DNA of 34,832 bases from positions 1 to 34,832 of the forward strand of contig CAJTVT010000029.1 of NCBI GenBank assembly GCA_910580015.1, given 5' to 3'. The notes beneath the pieces were generated by a model. The model was not told where the DNA came from. It was given only the letters and a program-made list of their open reading frames with translations, and did not search any database. The position numbers were made by a program, and so were the translations under genes. This document shows, in pieces, positions 1 through 6,944 of the stretch. The first letter of the stretch is position 1. Each line of letters starts with the position of its first letter. The stretch is from an uncultured Lachnospiraceae bacterium (GTDB lineage: Bacteria; Bacillota; Clostridia; Lachnospirales; Lachnospiraceae).

Positions 1-2
1 AG

Positions 3-107
3 GAGCCGCCCAAGAGTGGAACAAAGATCCGTGTGACAGGGGTAGCAGAGGAAGGGGACGACAAGAACACGGTATTTAGTGTAGTGGTAATAGAGACTTT
101 GGACTGA
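3..107 (+). CDS. C-terminal end of an unidentified protein (partial)
   Basis: An open frame enters from the left edge and runs for 34 codons to a TGA at 105-107. The residues read like a small beta-rich domain (…SGTKIRVTGVAEEG…), and the last strand ends in VVVIETLD. The segment could be the end of an OB-like domain, but it is too short to assign. It lies 31 bp upstream of the HicA-like gene on the same strand, so it may share a transcript with it. Reading frame and stop are seen directly; identity is unknown. Confidence 0.45.
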   Translation, partial: EPPKSGTKIRVTGVAEEGDDKNTVFSVVVIETLD

Positions 108-138
108 TAGCGGGAAGGCTTTTGGGAGGAGGAGTGTT

Positions 139-336
139 ATGGAGTGTATGTATGCTTGTGTGGTAATTACCGCACTATTAAAAAGGAATCGCTGTCATTT
201 TGTAGAGCATGGAAGAGCCCACGACAAATGGTACAGTGACATCACAGGAAAGAGTTTCCGAGTCCCTAGACAGTCGGGAAGAAGTCTTCCAGCCGGTACA
301 GTGACCAATATCTTAAAGGATGCAGGATTAACTTGA
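139..336 (+). CDS. hicA: HicA-family mRNA interferase toxin
   Basis: A 65-residue protein that matches the HicA double-stranded-RNA-binding-like fold over its last 50 residues. It has the segment FVEHGRAHDKWYS with the catalytic-type histidine at H28, then GKSFRVPRQSG and the terminal helix GTVTNILKDAGL. HicA toxins cleave mRNA and are neutralised by HicB. The first 10 to 18 residues (MECMYACVVI…) do not resemble the usual start and the normal glycine-tryptophan turn is replaced by RCHF, so the N-terminus may have drifted. A GGAGGAGG-type ribosome binding site precedes the ATG. The hicB gene follows after 80 bp. The family assignment is good; activity is uncertain. Confidence 0.8.
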   Translation: MECMYACVVITALLKRNRCHFVEHGRAHDKWYSDITGKSFRVPRQSGRSLPAGTVTNILKDAGLT

Positions 337-416
337 ACTTGCATCTGGGCAGAGCGGTGTGTTCAATTTCTTTTGGGCGAGATTGGGCGCTCCTGTCCTG
401 CCAGAAAGGAGCCAAA

Positions 417-812
417 ATGAGTAAATATTCCTATCCAGCCATCTTTTTCCCAGAGGGTGAGAGTGGGTATTCTCTCCGTTTTCCCGATCTGGAAGGATGT
501 TATACCTGTGGGAGTAGTATGACGGAGGCACTGGTGATGGGTGAGGATGTATTAGCCTTTACGTTGTATGATTACGAGAGGGAACAGCGCACAATCCCGC
601 AACCATCCCAAGCATCGGATCTTTCTCTGAAAGAGGGGGAGTTTATCAATTTCATTGCATGTGACACCATTGAATATCGGAAAAAGCAGAATAAAAAGAT
701 GGTGAAGAAGACATTGACTATTCCAGAATGGCTCAATGAAGCAGCTACAGAACGAAATATCAACTTTTCACAGGCGTTGCAGGAGGCTCTTGTGGCAAAG
801 ATTGAGTCTTAA
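417..812 (+). CDS. hicB: HicB-family antitoxin with ribbon-helix-helix domain
   Basis: A 131-residue antitoxin. Residues 1 to about 75 form the HicB partial RNase H-like domain (YPAIFFPEGESGYSLRFPDL, then GCYTCG and the MTEALVMGEDVL helix). The C-terminal 40 residues (KKTLTIPEWLNEAATERNIN and onward) are a ribbon-helix-helix DNA-binding domain, which in this family represses the hicAB promoter. The ATG at 417 is chosen over an in-frame codon at 333 because AAAGGAG lies just upstream and the family starts at this point. Order toxin-antitoxin is the usual hicAB order. Expected role: bind and block the HicA product and autoregulate the pair. Confidence 0.88.
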   Translation: MSKYSYPAIFFPEGESGYSLRFPDLEGCYTCGSSMTEALVMGEDVLAFTLYDYEREQRTIPQPSQASDLSLKEGEFINFIACDTIEYRKKQNKKMVKKTLTIPEWLNEAATERNINFSQALQEALVAKIES

Positions 813-866
813 TTCAGAATTGGAAAAAATATATAGAAAATATATATAGAAAAAATAAAAAAAGTA

Positions 867-895
867 TTGACAAATCAAATATAGTTGTGTAAAAT
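867..895 (+). promoter_or_regulatory. Sigma-A type promoter for the tRNA operon
   Basis: TTGACA at 867-872 and TAAAAT at 890-895 with a 17-bp spacer, ending 25 bp before tRNA-Phe and lying in an A/T-rich stretch after hicB. The same architecture precedes the tRNA-Ser genes at the right end. Confidence 0.85.
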
Positions 896-919
896 AATAT
901 CGTTGCTGAAGTACAGCAT

Positions 920-992
<73 letters not shown>

Positions 993-1013
993 TTACACTG
1001 AGAGGTGTTTCAT

Positions 1014-1084
1014 GCGGGTGTAGTTCAATGGTAGAACACCAGCCTTCCAAGCTGGATACGTGGGTTCGATTCCCATCACCCGCT
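1014..1084 (+). tRNA. tRNA-Gly (anticodon TCC)
   Basis: A 71-nt cloverleaf with acceptor GCGGGTG/CACCCGC, anticodon stem CCAGC/GCTGG and loop CTTCCAA (anticodon TCC), and discriminator T. No CCA is encoded. Confidence 0.96.
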
Positions 1085-1088
1085 TTAA

Positions 1089-1161
1089 GCGATAGTGGCG
1101 TAGTTGGTAACGCGCGACCTTGCCAAGGTCGAGACCGCGGGTTCGAGCCCCGTCTATCGCT
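1089..1161 (+). tRNA. tRNA-Gly (anticodon GCC)
   Basis: A 73-nt cloverleaf with acceptor GCGATAG/CTATCGC, anticodon stem CGACC/GGTCG and loop TTGCCAA (anticodon GCC), and discriminator T. It starts only 4 bp after the preceding tRNA-Gly, so the two glycine isoacceptors are co-transcribed. Confidence 0.95.
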
Positions 1162-1170
1162 CTGATAAAT

Positions 1171-1224
1171 AAGAGCCGTAAGCTTAAGGATTCCTGAATG
1201 GAATCAAAGGTTTGCGGCTCTTTT
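1171..1224 (+). terminator. Intrinsic terminator of the tRNA operon
   Basis: AAGAGCCGTAA pairs with TTTGCGGCTCTT and ends in TTTT. A second perfect hairpin, GATTCC/GGAATC, sits inside the loop and makes a branched terminator. Confidence 0.88.
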
Positions 1225-1298
1225 GTTGACTGGTTACTGTCTCCAACTTTAGATTTGTGTGGCATTTATGTGACAATGGAAAGATTTTGAAACATAGA

Positions 1299-1327
1299 TT
1301 GTGTCACTTGGGGGAATATGTTAAAAT
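1299..1327 (+). promoter_or_regulatory. Probable promoter of the ParB/BMP gene
   Basis: TTGTGT (1299-1304) and TAAAAT (1322-1327) are separated by 17 bp. A near-tandem GATGTACTAT repeat follows at about 1339-1358, in the 5' leader. The -35 box is weak. Confidence 0.5.
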
Positions 1328-1389
1328 ACCAGGAGGGACGATGTACTATGATGTACTATTATAAATAAGAAGGGAAATAGGAGGGCGTT

Positions 1390-3306
1390 ATGGGAAGAGA
1401 AGAATACAGAAAAGCGCTTAAATTAGGAAAAAAAGATTATCAGACCAGGCTGCTTCGCGGAGAAAAGCCTATCTTGCAAGTGCTGGATGATATTCTGCCA
1501 AACAGAAGTTCTTATTCCGAGTCATCCATTGGCCTGGTGCAGATTCCCATAGATCAGATTGCAGGAACCAAAACCGTTGCAAGGAGTAGCTCCTTTGCAG
1601 GGAATTTTATGCCCATCCTGCGTGAAGATACAGAGTTTGCCGCAAAATGGGAAAGCCTGCTTGACTCCCATGTGGAGGAGGGAATCCGCGAGCCGATCAA
1701 GGCTTATGAATATATGCATAAATTTTATGTGGTGGAAGGAAATAAGCGAGTGAGTGTCATGAAATATACAGGCGCTGTCTCTATTTTGGGAACAGTGATC
1801 CGCGTGATACCAAAGCCTACCCAGGAGAAAGAAAATAAAATGTATTATGAATTTTTGGATTTTTATCAATTGGCGCCGATCAATTACATCCGTTTCACCC
1901 AGGAGGGCGGATACGCCAAGTTACAGGAAGCAGTGGGAAAAGGACCGTCGGAGGTATGGACGGATGAGGAATTACTAGATTTTAGTTCTGTATACAGTAG
2001 GTTTGTCTCAGAATATCGGGCCAAGGGCGGAGATAAACTAAACATTACACCTGGTGACGCATTTCTCTCGTTTATTACCTTATATGGATACGATGCCATT
2101 GAGGAGAAAACCACCAGTGAGATGCAGGCCCTAGTGACAAAGAGTTGGGAAGAATTTGTGCTTCTGGCAGAAAATTCAGGGATTAACTTAAAAATGAAGC
2201 CCAACCAGAAGAAGAAATCACTGTTGAACATTCTTCATTTTCCGAACCTTGTCTCACGAAAACTTAAGATTGCCTTTATCTATGAAAAAACACCTGGTAC
2301 TTCTGCCTGGACATATGCCCATGAGCTAGGAAGACTTCATTTGCAGCAGACGTTTCAGGATGAGATACATACGGTATGTTATGAGAATGGAACACAAGAA
2401 AATATTGATTCTTTGCTGGAAGACGCGATAAATGCAGGCTGTGATTTAATTTTTACGACTACGCCCCCATTTGCCCAGGCCAGTGTGAAAGCTGCGATTG
2501 CAAATCCCAAGGTCTGGATATTGAATTGTTCTTTGAACACATCCCATCGATATATTCGCACGTATTATTCCAGGATGTATGAGGCAAAATTTTTAATGGG
2601 AGCCATTGCAGGAGCCATGGCGGAGAACAATCGCCTTATGTACATTGCAGATTATCCGATTTATGGTTCTATCGCCAATATCAATGCCTTTGCGTTGGGG
2701 GCGAAAATGATTAATCCACGGGCGAGAGTATATCTGGAATGGTCTGCCAAAAAAGAAATGGACATCGAGGAGCGAATCCGAGAGAGTGAGGCTTCCTGTG
2801 TGTCAGGAAGAGACATGGCCATTCCAGAAGAAGCTTCCCGCTTTTTTGGTATCTACCATATTGATGAGGGACGGCCAAGAAATTTTGCTATGCCACTTTG
2901 GCATTGGGGGAAATTTTATGAGCAGTTGATCTGGGCAATTATGGATGGAACCTTAAAATATGATGATGATCCTTCCACAAAAAAGGCCATCAATTATTGG
3001 TGGGGAATGTCTGAGGGAGTGGTGGATGTGGTATTTTCCAAGTATCTGCCAGTGGAACTAAAACGTTTGGCAGGATTGTTAAAAACTGCCATCACTACAG
3101 AGACATTTAATCCCTTTGCAGGTATTTTATATTCCCAAACAGGCGTAGTGGTAGGCGACCCAGAGGGGAGCCTGCCGCCAGAGGAAATTATGACGATGGA
3201 TTGGCTTGCAGATAATGTAGTTGGCAACATTCCGGCGAAGGAAGAATTGAAAGAGCAGGCAGAGCCGTTGGTAAAACAGCAGGGAGTAAAGAAAAAGGAA
3301 GGGTAG
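1390..3306 (+). CDS. ParB-like/BMP (PnrA-like) fusion protein, cytosolic
   Basis: A 638-residue protein without a signal peptide or lipobox. Residues about 45-145 resemble a ParB/sulfiredoxin-like domain: VPIDQIAGTKT-type segment, then GIREPIKAYEYMHKFYVVEG and GNKRVSVMKY, the usual nucleotide-site strand-turn. Residues about 285-560 resemble the periplasmic BMP/PnrA nucleoside-binding fold (KLKIAFIYEKTPG, IFTTTPPFAQASVKAAI, FLMGAIAGAMAENNRLMYIA). BMP proteins normally act outside the cell as ABC-transporter lipoproteins; here the lack of export signal implies an intracellular sensor of purine nucleosides or nucleotides. GGAGGG precedes the ATG. The phosphoesterase gene follows after 7 bp, so the two are likely one operon. 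Domain calls are confident; the role is inferred. Confidence 0.8.
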   Translation: MGREEYRKALKLGKKDYQTRLLRGEKPILQVLDDILPNRSSYSESSIGLVQIPIDQIAGTKTVARSSSFAGNFMPILREDTEFAAKWESLLDSHVEEGIREPIKAYEYMHKFYVVEGNKRVSVMKYTGAVSILGTVIRVIPKPTQEKENKMYYEFLDFYQLAPINYIRFTQEGGYAKLQEAVGKGPSEVWTDEELLDFSSVYSRFVSEYRAKGGDKLNITPGDAFLSFITLYGYDAIEEKTTSEMQALVTKSWEEFVLLAENSGINLKMKPNQKKKSLLNILHFPNLVSRKLKIAFIYEKTPGTSAWTYAHELGRLHLQQTFQDEIHTVCYENGTQENIDSLLEDAINAGCDLIFTTTPPFAQASVKAAIANPKVWILNCSLNTSHRYIRTYYSRMYEAKFLMGAIAGAMAENNRLMYIADYPIYGSIANINAFALGAKMINPRARVYLEWSAKKEMDIEERIRESEASCVSGRDMAIPEEASRFFGIYHIDEGRPRNFAMPLWHWGKFYEQLIWAIMDGTLKYDDDPSTKKAINYWWGMSEGVVDVVFSKYLPVELKRLAGLLKTAITTETFNPFAGILYSQTGVVVGDPEGSLPPEEIMTMDWLADNVVGNIPAKEELKEQAEPLVKQQGVKKKEG

Positions 3307-3313
3307 CCTTACC

Positions 3314-3934
3314 ATGAAGATATTGGCAATCGCAGATGAAGAATCAAAATACTTATGGGAACATTACGATAGAACAAAACTAAAAGACATTGATCTGATT
3401 ATTTCCTGTGGTGATTTAGATCCACGCTATTTGTCTTTTTTGGTAACGATGTCCTCTGCACCTGTGTTGTATGTGCATGGCAATCATGATGACAAATATG
3501 AGCGAATTCCGCCGGAGGGCTGTATCTGCATCGAGGATAAGATATATGTGCATAAAGGCATTCGGATTCTTGGGCTTGGAGGTTCTATGCGTTATAGCTC
3601 AGGCAATCATCAATACACAGAATGGCAGATGAAACAAAGGGCCGCAAGGCTGCGTTTAAAGTTGCTTCGGCGGCGTGGATTTGATATTTTGGTGACACAT
3701 GCGCCTGCCTATCAGTTGAATGATGGGCGGGATTTGCCACATCAGGGTTTTCAGGTATTTCGGACTCTGTTGGAGAAGTATCGGCCCAAATTTTTTCTAC
3801 ATGGGCACGTACATTTATCTTATGGCAGAGGGCATAAGCGATACGATAAATATCGTGATACGCACGTAATTAATGCATACGAGAGATGTGTGTTTGAGTT
3901 TGAGGCTGAGAATCCAGCCGAATCCTTGCACTAA
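3314..3934 (+). CDS. Calcineurin-like metallophosphoesterase
   Basis: A 206-residue protein with most motifs of the binuclear-metal phosphoesterase fold: CGDLD (D34), GNHD (N57-H58-D59), THAP (H129) and HGHVH (H163, H165, H167). The first motif, normally D-x-H, is D8-E-E here, so one usual metal-ligand histidine is replaced by glutamate. No signal peptide or membrane segment is seen, so it should be cytosolic. The substrate cannot be read from sequence; phosphodiesters or phosphomonoesters of nucleotides are possible given the neighbouring nucleoside-binding-fold protein. It begins 7 bp after the stop of that gene and ends at a strong terminator. Confidence 0.85.
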   Translation: MKILAIADEESKYLWEHYDRTKLKDIDLIISCGDLDPRYLSFLVTMSSAPVLYVHGNHDDKYERIPPEGCICIEDKIYVHKGIRILGLGGSMRYSSGNHQYTEWQMKQRAARLRLKLLRRRGFDILVTHAPAYQLNDGRDLPHQGFQVFRTLLEKYRPKFFLHGHVHLSYGRGHKRYDKYRDTHVINAYERCVFEFEAENPAESLH

Positions 3935-3978
3935 AAACCCCATGTGGACAGGAGAGATCACTGTTCACATGGGGTTTT
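3934..3978. terminator. Bidirectional intrinsic terminator
   Basis: AAAACCCCATGTG pairs exactly with CACATGGGGTTTT. It has a T-run on both strands and lies between the convergent phosphoesterase and small membrane-protein genes. Confidence 0.92.
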
Positions 3979-4019
3979 CTAATATAGTGTAGCCGGGCGA
4001 TGGTTCACCACAGGCTATA

Positions 4020-4292
4020 TTATGATTCTTCAGCACTCTCAGAACTCTCAGAGGTAGGAAGCGTGTTCATATAATCGGAAATGGAGTCAAAATCCACTTC
4101 GGTCTGTACAGGACTTGTATCATCCTGTGTACGGAAATATCCGTAAGCGGAATAACCAACCCAACCAATAACTGCAATGCTCACCACAGTTCCGCAGACA
4201 GCAATGAGTGTATTTTTAAATTTTTCTTTCCGCATGGTTTTCTTGCGGTTCGCTTTTTCTGATTTATAACGGTCTACTTTTGCCTGACTCAT
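4020..4292 (-). CDS. Small single-pass membrane protein of unknown function
   Basis: A 90-residue protein. Residues 1-28 are strongly basic (MSQAKVDRYKSEKANRKK…), then a single hydrophobic helix at about 29-49 (TLIAVCGTVVSIAVIGWVGY), then an acidic, serine-rich tail ending in SESSESAEES. The positive-inside rule predicts a cytoplasmic N-terminus and an external tail. The start at 4292 is chosen because AAGGAG sits 7 bases upstream; the longer open frame would read through AT-rich promoter sequence. No family was recognised. It lies alone and is transcribed away from the HD-GYP gene. Confidence 0.7.
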   Translation of the reverse strand: MSQAKVDRYKSEKANRKKTMRKEKFKNTLIAVCGTVVSIAVIGWVGYSAYGYFRTQDDTSPVQTEVDFDSISDYMNTLPTSESSESAEES

Positions 4293-4424
4293 AATCATTC
4301 TCCTTAGTTCATATTTTCTGGTATCAGTATACACCACTTTTGTGAAAAAGTCTTGAATTTTTTGCTGAAAAACAAAAAAAATAAAAAATAGATTCCGGTA
4401 ACAGGAAGAATTACCATTTATTTC

Positions 4425-4452
4425 TTGAAATATTGGGAGAATATAGTATAAT
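4425..4452 (+). promoter_or_regulatory. Promoter of the HD-GYP gene
   Basis: TTGAAA at 4425-4430 and a perfect TATAAT at 4447-4452 with a 16-bp spacer, about 54 bp before the chosen GTG start. Confidence 0.8.
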
Positions 4453-4505
4453 TTATACAAAGAATATGAGTTGTGTTATATAGAAAAAAGCTTAGGGGAT
4501 GGATT

Positions 4506-5597
4506 GTGATTAAAAGAACATACATCAGGACAAGATCTGCAAAAGAAGGAATGAGAATAGATCAGCAAATCGTGGACCAGAGAGGAAGAACCTTGATTGC
4601 AAGAGGAGCAATGCTGGATGATTATTTAATTGATTCCTTGCTAAAGCTTGGCATTACCAGCATTTATATCCGAGAAGGCGAGGAGGATCCAGAGGAGGAG
4701 AAGGTGTCACCGTTGGCACAGAGCGTGATCGAGAAGGTCAGGGTGGACGACCGCACAAAAGTGAAGTTGACAGAGAGCGTTAAAAAGCGAGTGGCAGAAG
4801 GGATCCAGTATCTGTACAACAATACAGAAACAGAGGATTTTACAGAGGCTACCAATCGTATCGCGGATGAGCTTATGCACGCCATTTCAGACAATGACGC
4901 TATTGCAGTGGATATCGGTGCGCTGAAAATCAGCGATGAATACACGTTTAAACATAGCGTGGATGTCGCTACTATGGCCATGATTGTCGCCAAACAATAT
5001 GGTTTAGACAAAGGGCAGGTTTATGAGATTGGGGTATCTGGTCTACTCCATGATTTGGGCAAGTCTAAGATACCCAATGAAGTTCTCAATAAGCCAGCGA
5101 GACTTACAACTGAAGAATTTGAGATTATGAAGCAGCATTCCGTATTTGGATATCGGATCTTAAAGGACAAGGAGAGTATTTCCGATGAAGTGAGAATGGG
5201 AGTCTTACAACACCATGAGAAGGTGAATGGCAAAGGCTATCCTATGGGGGTGATGGCAGAACAGATGCATCTATTTGCAAAGATTTTGTCTGTGGTGGAT
5301 ATCTATGATGCATTAGTGACAGAACGCCCCTACAAAAATGCATTTTCCCAAAGAGATGCAGTAGAAATGATCATGTCCATGACACAGGAACTAGACGTGG
5401 AAGTGATGAGAAGTTTTATGGAGAGTATGATATTATATCCAGTGGATTCCATTGTCCAGCTCAGCAATGGGGAGAAAGCGAAGGTGGTGGAGAATCAAGC
5501 TGGTTACATATTAAGGCCGAAAGTGGTGGGAGTCGATTCAGGGAAAATTTATGATCTTGGTAGAGATATGAAGTGTAATAGTATTATTATTTTATAA
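4506..5597 (+). CDS. HD-GYP domain protein (probable cyclic-di-GMP phosphodiesterase)
   Basis: A 363-residue protein from a GTG start preceded by AGGGGATGG; an in-frame GTG at 4473 has no ribosome binding site. Residues about 1-130 form an N-terminal regulatory region with an acidic patch (EGEEDPEEE). The HD domain follows, with HDLGK (H182-D183) and the diagnostic HHEKVNGKGYP (H236-H237…GYP). It continues with FAKILSVVDIYDAL and ERPYK, which carry further metal ligands, and a short beta-rich C-terminus. HD-GYP enzymes hydrolyse c-di-GMP or related cyclic dinucleotides. No membrane segment is present, so signalling is cytosolic. It is a single-gene unit with its own promoter and terminator. 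Confidence 0.88.
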   Translation: MIKRTYIRTRSAKEGMRIDQQIVDQRGRTLIARGAMLDDYLIDSLLKLGITSIYIREGEEDPEEEKVSPLAQSVIEKVRVDDRTKVKLTESVKKRVAEGIQYLYNNTETEDFTEATNRIADELMHAISDNDAIAVDIGALKISDEYTFKHSVDVATMAMIVAKQYGLDKGQVYEIGVSGLLHDLGKSKIPNEVLNKPARLTTEEFEIMKQHSVFGYRILKDKESISDEVRMGVLQHHEKVNGKGYPMGVMAEQMHLFAKILSVVDIYDALVTERPYKNAFSQRDAVEMIMSMTQELDVEVMRSFMESMILYPVDSIVQLSNGEKAKVVENQAGYILRPKVVGVDSGKIYDLGRDMKCNSIIIL

Positions 5598-5621
5598 CAA
5601 CAATTTCGATACCTTACAAAG

Positions 5622-5679
5622 ATGACGAACATCGTCATAAAACAGCAGCCAATACATAAGCGTAGTGGCTGCTGTTTTT
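5622..5679. terminator. Convergent terminator after HD-GYP gene
   Basis: A perfect 13-bp stem (5639-5651 with 5666-5678: AAAACAGCAGCCA/TGGCTGCTGTTTT) ends in a T-run on both strands. A smaller hairpin, ATGACG/CGTCAT at 5622-5638, precedes it. It separates the HD-GYP gene from the convergent dtxR-type gene. Confidence 0.9.
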
Positions 5680-5730
5680 GCTTTTCAAAACGACACATAA
5701 AATTTCTAGAAAATCTTTGATGGAAAAATA

Positions 5731-6096
5731 TCAAACACACTCTATGGCATTTTTGATGGCAGAAAAGCTCTCCGAACTTATCACATGTTCAATGCGGCAG
5801 GCATCAGCCGAAGCGATTTTTTCGTCTACGCCAAGACTGATAAGCCAGGTGGAGAGAAATTGATGACGTTCATAAATCATATCTGCAATCTCTTTTCCGG
5901 TGTCAGTGAGTGTAATATATCCCGCCTCTGATACCACAATATGACCATGTTCCCGCAGATGCTTCATGGCCACACTGACACTTGATTTCTTAAATCCGAG
6001 TTCGACAGCGATATCAATGGAACGGACAACTGGAAGTTTCTGGCTTAAGATCAGAATGGTTTCCAGATAATTTTCAGCAGATTCGGTACTTTTCAC
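5731..6096 (-). CDS. DtxR-family iron-dependent repressor, short form
   Basis: A 121-residue regulator: winged helix-turn-helix (about 5-65, with VRSIDIAVELGFKKSSVSVA as the recognition region) and the metal-binding dimerisation domain. It lacks the SH3-like third domain of classical DtxR, as MntR does. The metal-site residues H78, C100, E103 and H104 fit the DtxR/IdeR pattern (A-C-R-x-E-H-V) rather than the MntR pattern, where a glutamate replaces the cysteine. That argues for iron sensing. The start is GTG, with AAGGGGG upstream. It is divergent from feoAAB, and a palindrome resembling those in the feo promoters covers its own -10 box, suggesting autoregulation. Function as the Feo repressor is inferred. 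Confidence 0.87.
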   Translation of the reverse strand: MKSTESAENYLETILILSQKLPVVRSIDIAVELGFKKSSVSVAMKHLREHGHIVVSEAGYITLTDTGKEIADMIYERHQFLSTWLISLGVDEKIASADACRIEHVISSESFSAIKNAIECV

Positions 6097-6136
6097 AATA
6101 AAACCCCCTTGCGTCCTATCTTTTTCATTTTATTTC

Positions 6137-6168
6137 TTAAGTATACTGAAAGGAATGGAAAATAGCAA
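6137..6168 (-). promoter_or_regulatory. dtxR promoter with overlapping palindromic operator
   Basis: On the minus strand TTGCTA (plus 6163-6168) and TATACT (plus 6140-6145) are 17 bp apart. The imperfect 14-bp palindrome TTAAGTATACTGAA at 6137-6150 covers the -10 box. Confidence 0.65.
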
Positions 6169-6271
6169 ATGGTTTTTGTTGGATGAAAGGATTTGATGCT
6201 AGATAAAAATGTGATGCTAGACAAAAATGTAATGATATAAAAAGATTTAATGCGTCTACGAAAGAAAGTTA

Positions 6272-6302
6272 TTGACAACAAACCTATGTTAGTATATACT
6301 GA
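6272..6302 (+). promoter_or_regulatory. feo promoter with palindromic operator on the -10 box
   Basis: A consensus TTGACA (6272-6277), 17-bp spacer and TATACT (6295-6300). The palindrome TTAGTATATACTGA (6289-6302, one mismatched pair) overlaps the -10, a position where a bound DtxR-type repressor would block polymerase. Confidence 0.8.
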
Positions 6303-6348
6303 CTATAGTAAGTGAAAAATAACTATTGTATGAGAAAGGATGATAAGT

Positions 6349-6558
6349 ATGCCTTTGAGTATGGCCAGAGCTGGGGAATCTAATGTGATCAGAAAAGTTG
6401 GGGGAACACAAGAGACAAAGAGGTTTTTGGAAACCTTGGGATTTGTGACAGGTGGTTCTGTGATGGTTGTGTCCGAAATAAATGGTAATATGATTGTCAA
6501 TGTGAAGGATTCAAGAGTTGCTATTGATAAAAACATGGCAAATAAAATTATAATCTAA
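6349..6558 (+). CDS. feoA: FeoA-family protein (first copy)
   Basis: A 69-residue single SH3-like FeoA domain (VIRKVGGTQETKRFLETLGF, then GGSVMVVSEINGNMIVNVKDS). FeoA is a small cytosolic partner of the ferrous-iron transporter FeoB. The ATG at 6349 is preferred over the one at 6340 because AAAGGA is 8 bases upstream of it and overlaps the earlier codon. First gene after the operator-controlled promoter, 14 bp before a second feoA. Tandem feoA genes are common in clostridial feo operons. Confidence 0.88.
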   Translation: MPLSMARAGESNVIRKVGGTQETKRFLETLGFVTGGSVMVVSEINGNMIVNVKDSRVAIDKNMANKIII

Positions 6559-6572
6559 GGAGCGAGTACAAT

Positions 6573-6794
6573 ATGAAAACGTTAAAACAAATTTCCTGTG
6601 GCAAGACAGTAAGAGTGGCAAAATTACATGGAGAAGGGCCCGTAAAGCGTCGGATAATGGATATGGGAATTACAAGAGGAGTGGATATCTATGTGCGAAA
6701 GGTTGCGCCCTTGGGAGATCCACTGGAGGTGACGGTTCGAGGATATGAGTTATCCTTGCGAAAAGCAGATGCTGAGATGATTGAGGTGGAATAA
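6573..6794 (+). CDS. feoA: FeoA-family protein (second copy)
   Basis: A 73-residue FeoA domain with the conserved KRRIMDMGITRGVDIYVRKV and APLGDPLEVTVRGYELSLRK segments. It is the more canonical of the two copies. AAGGAG lies upstream with proper spacing. It sits between the first feoA and feoB, but 150 bp separate it from feoB and that gap has its own promoter-like site, so feoB can also be transcribed separately. Confidence 0.92.
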   Translation: MKTLKQISCGKTVRVAKLHGEGPVKRRIMDMGITRGVDIYVRKVAPLGDPLEVTVRGYELSLRKADAEMIEVE

Positions 6795-6866
6795 ATTGTT
6801 ATGGGATTTGGGATTCTCATGCTATATTTTCAGTCTAAATATACAAGATCATGCATACAAATTTTT

Positions 6867-6895
6867 TTGAACATAAGTTAGTTATAACTAATAAA
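6867..6895 (+). promoter_or_regulatory. Internal feoB promoter with perfect palindrome
   Basis: The perfect 14-bp palindrome TTAGTTATAACTAA lies at 6878-6891, between TTGAAC (6867-6872) and a weak -10 AATAAA (6890-6895; 17-bp spacer). It shares the TTAGT…ACT(A/G)A layout with the feoA operator. The operator is clear; the promoter boxes are weaker. Confidence 0.65.
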
Positions 6896-6944
6896 TGTAA
6901 GCTAGAACAAACATAAAAGCTAAGAGGTGGATAGGAGTGGTGAA

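Noticed and set aside
3979..4019. Possible attachment site or small RNA after the phosphoesterase
   Set aside because: Only a 41-bp gap after a bidirectional terminator; nothing repeated or structured beyond it.
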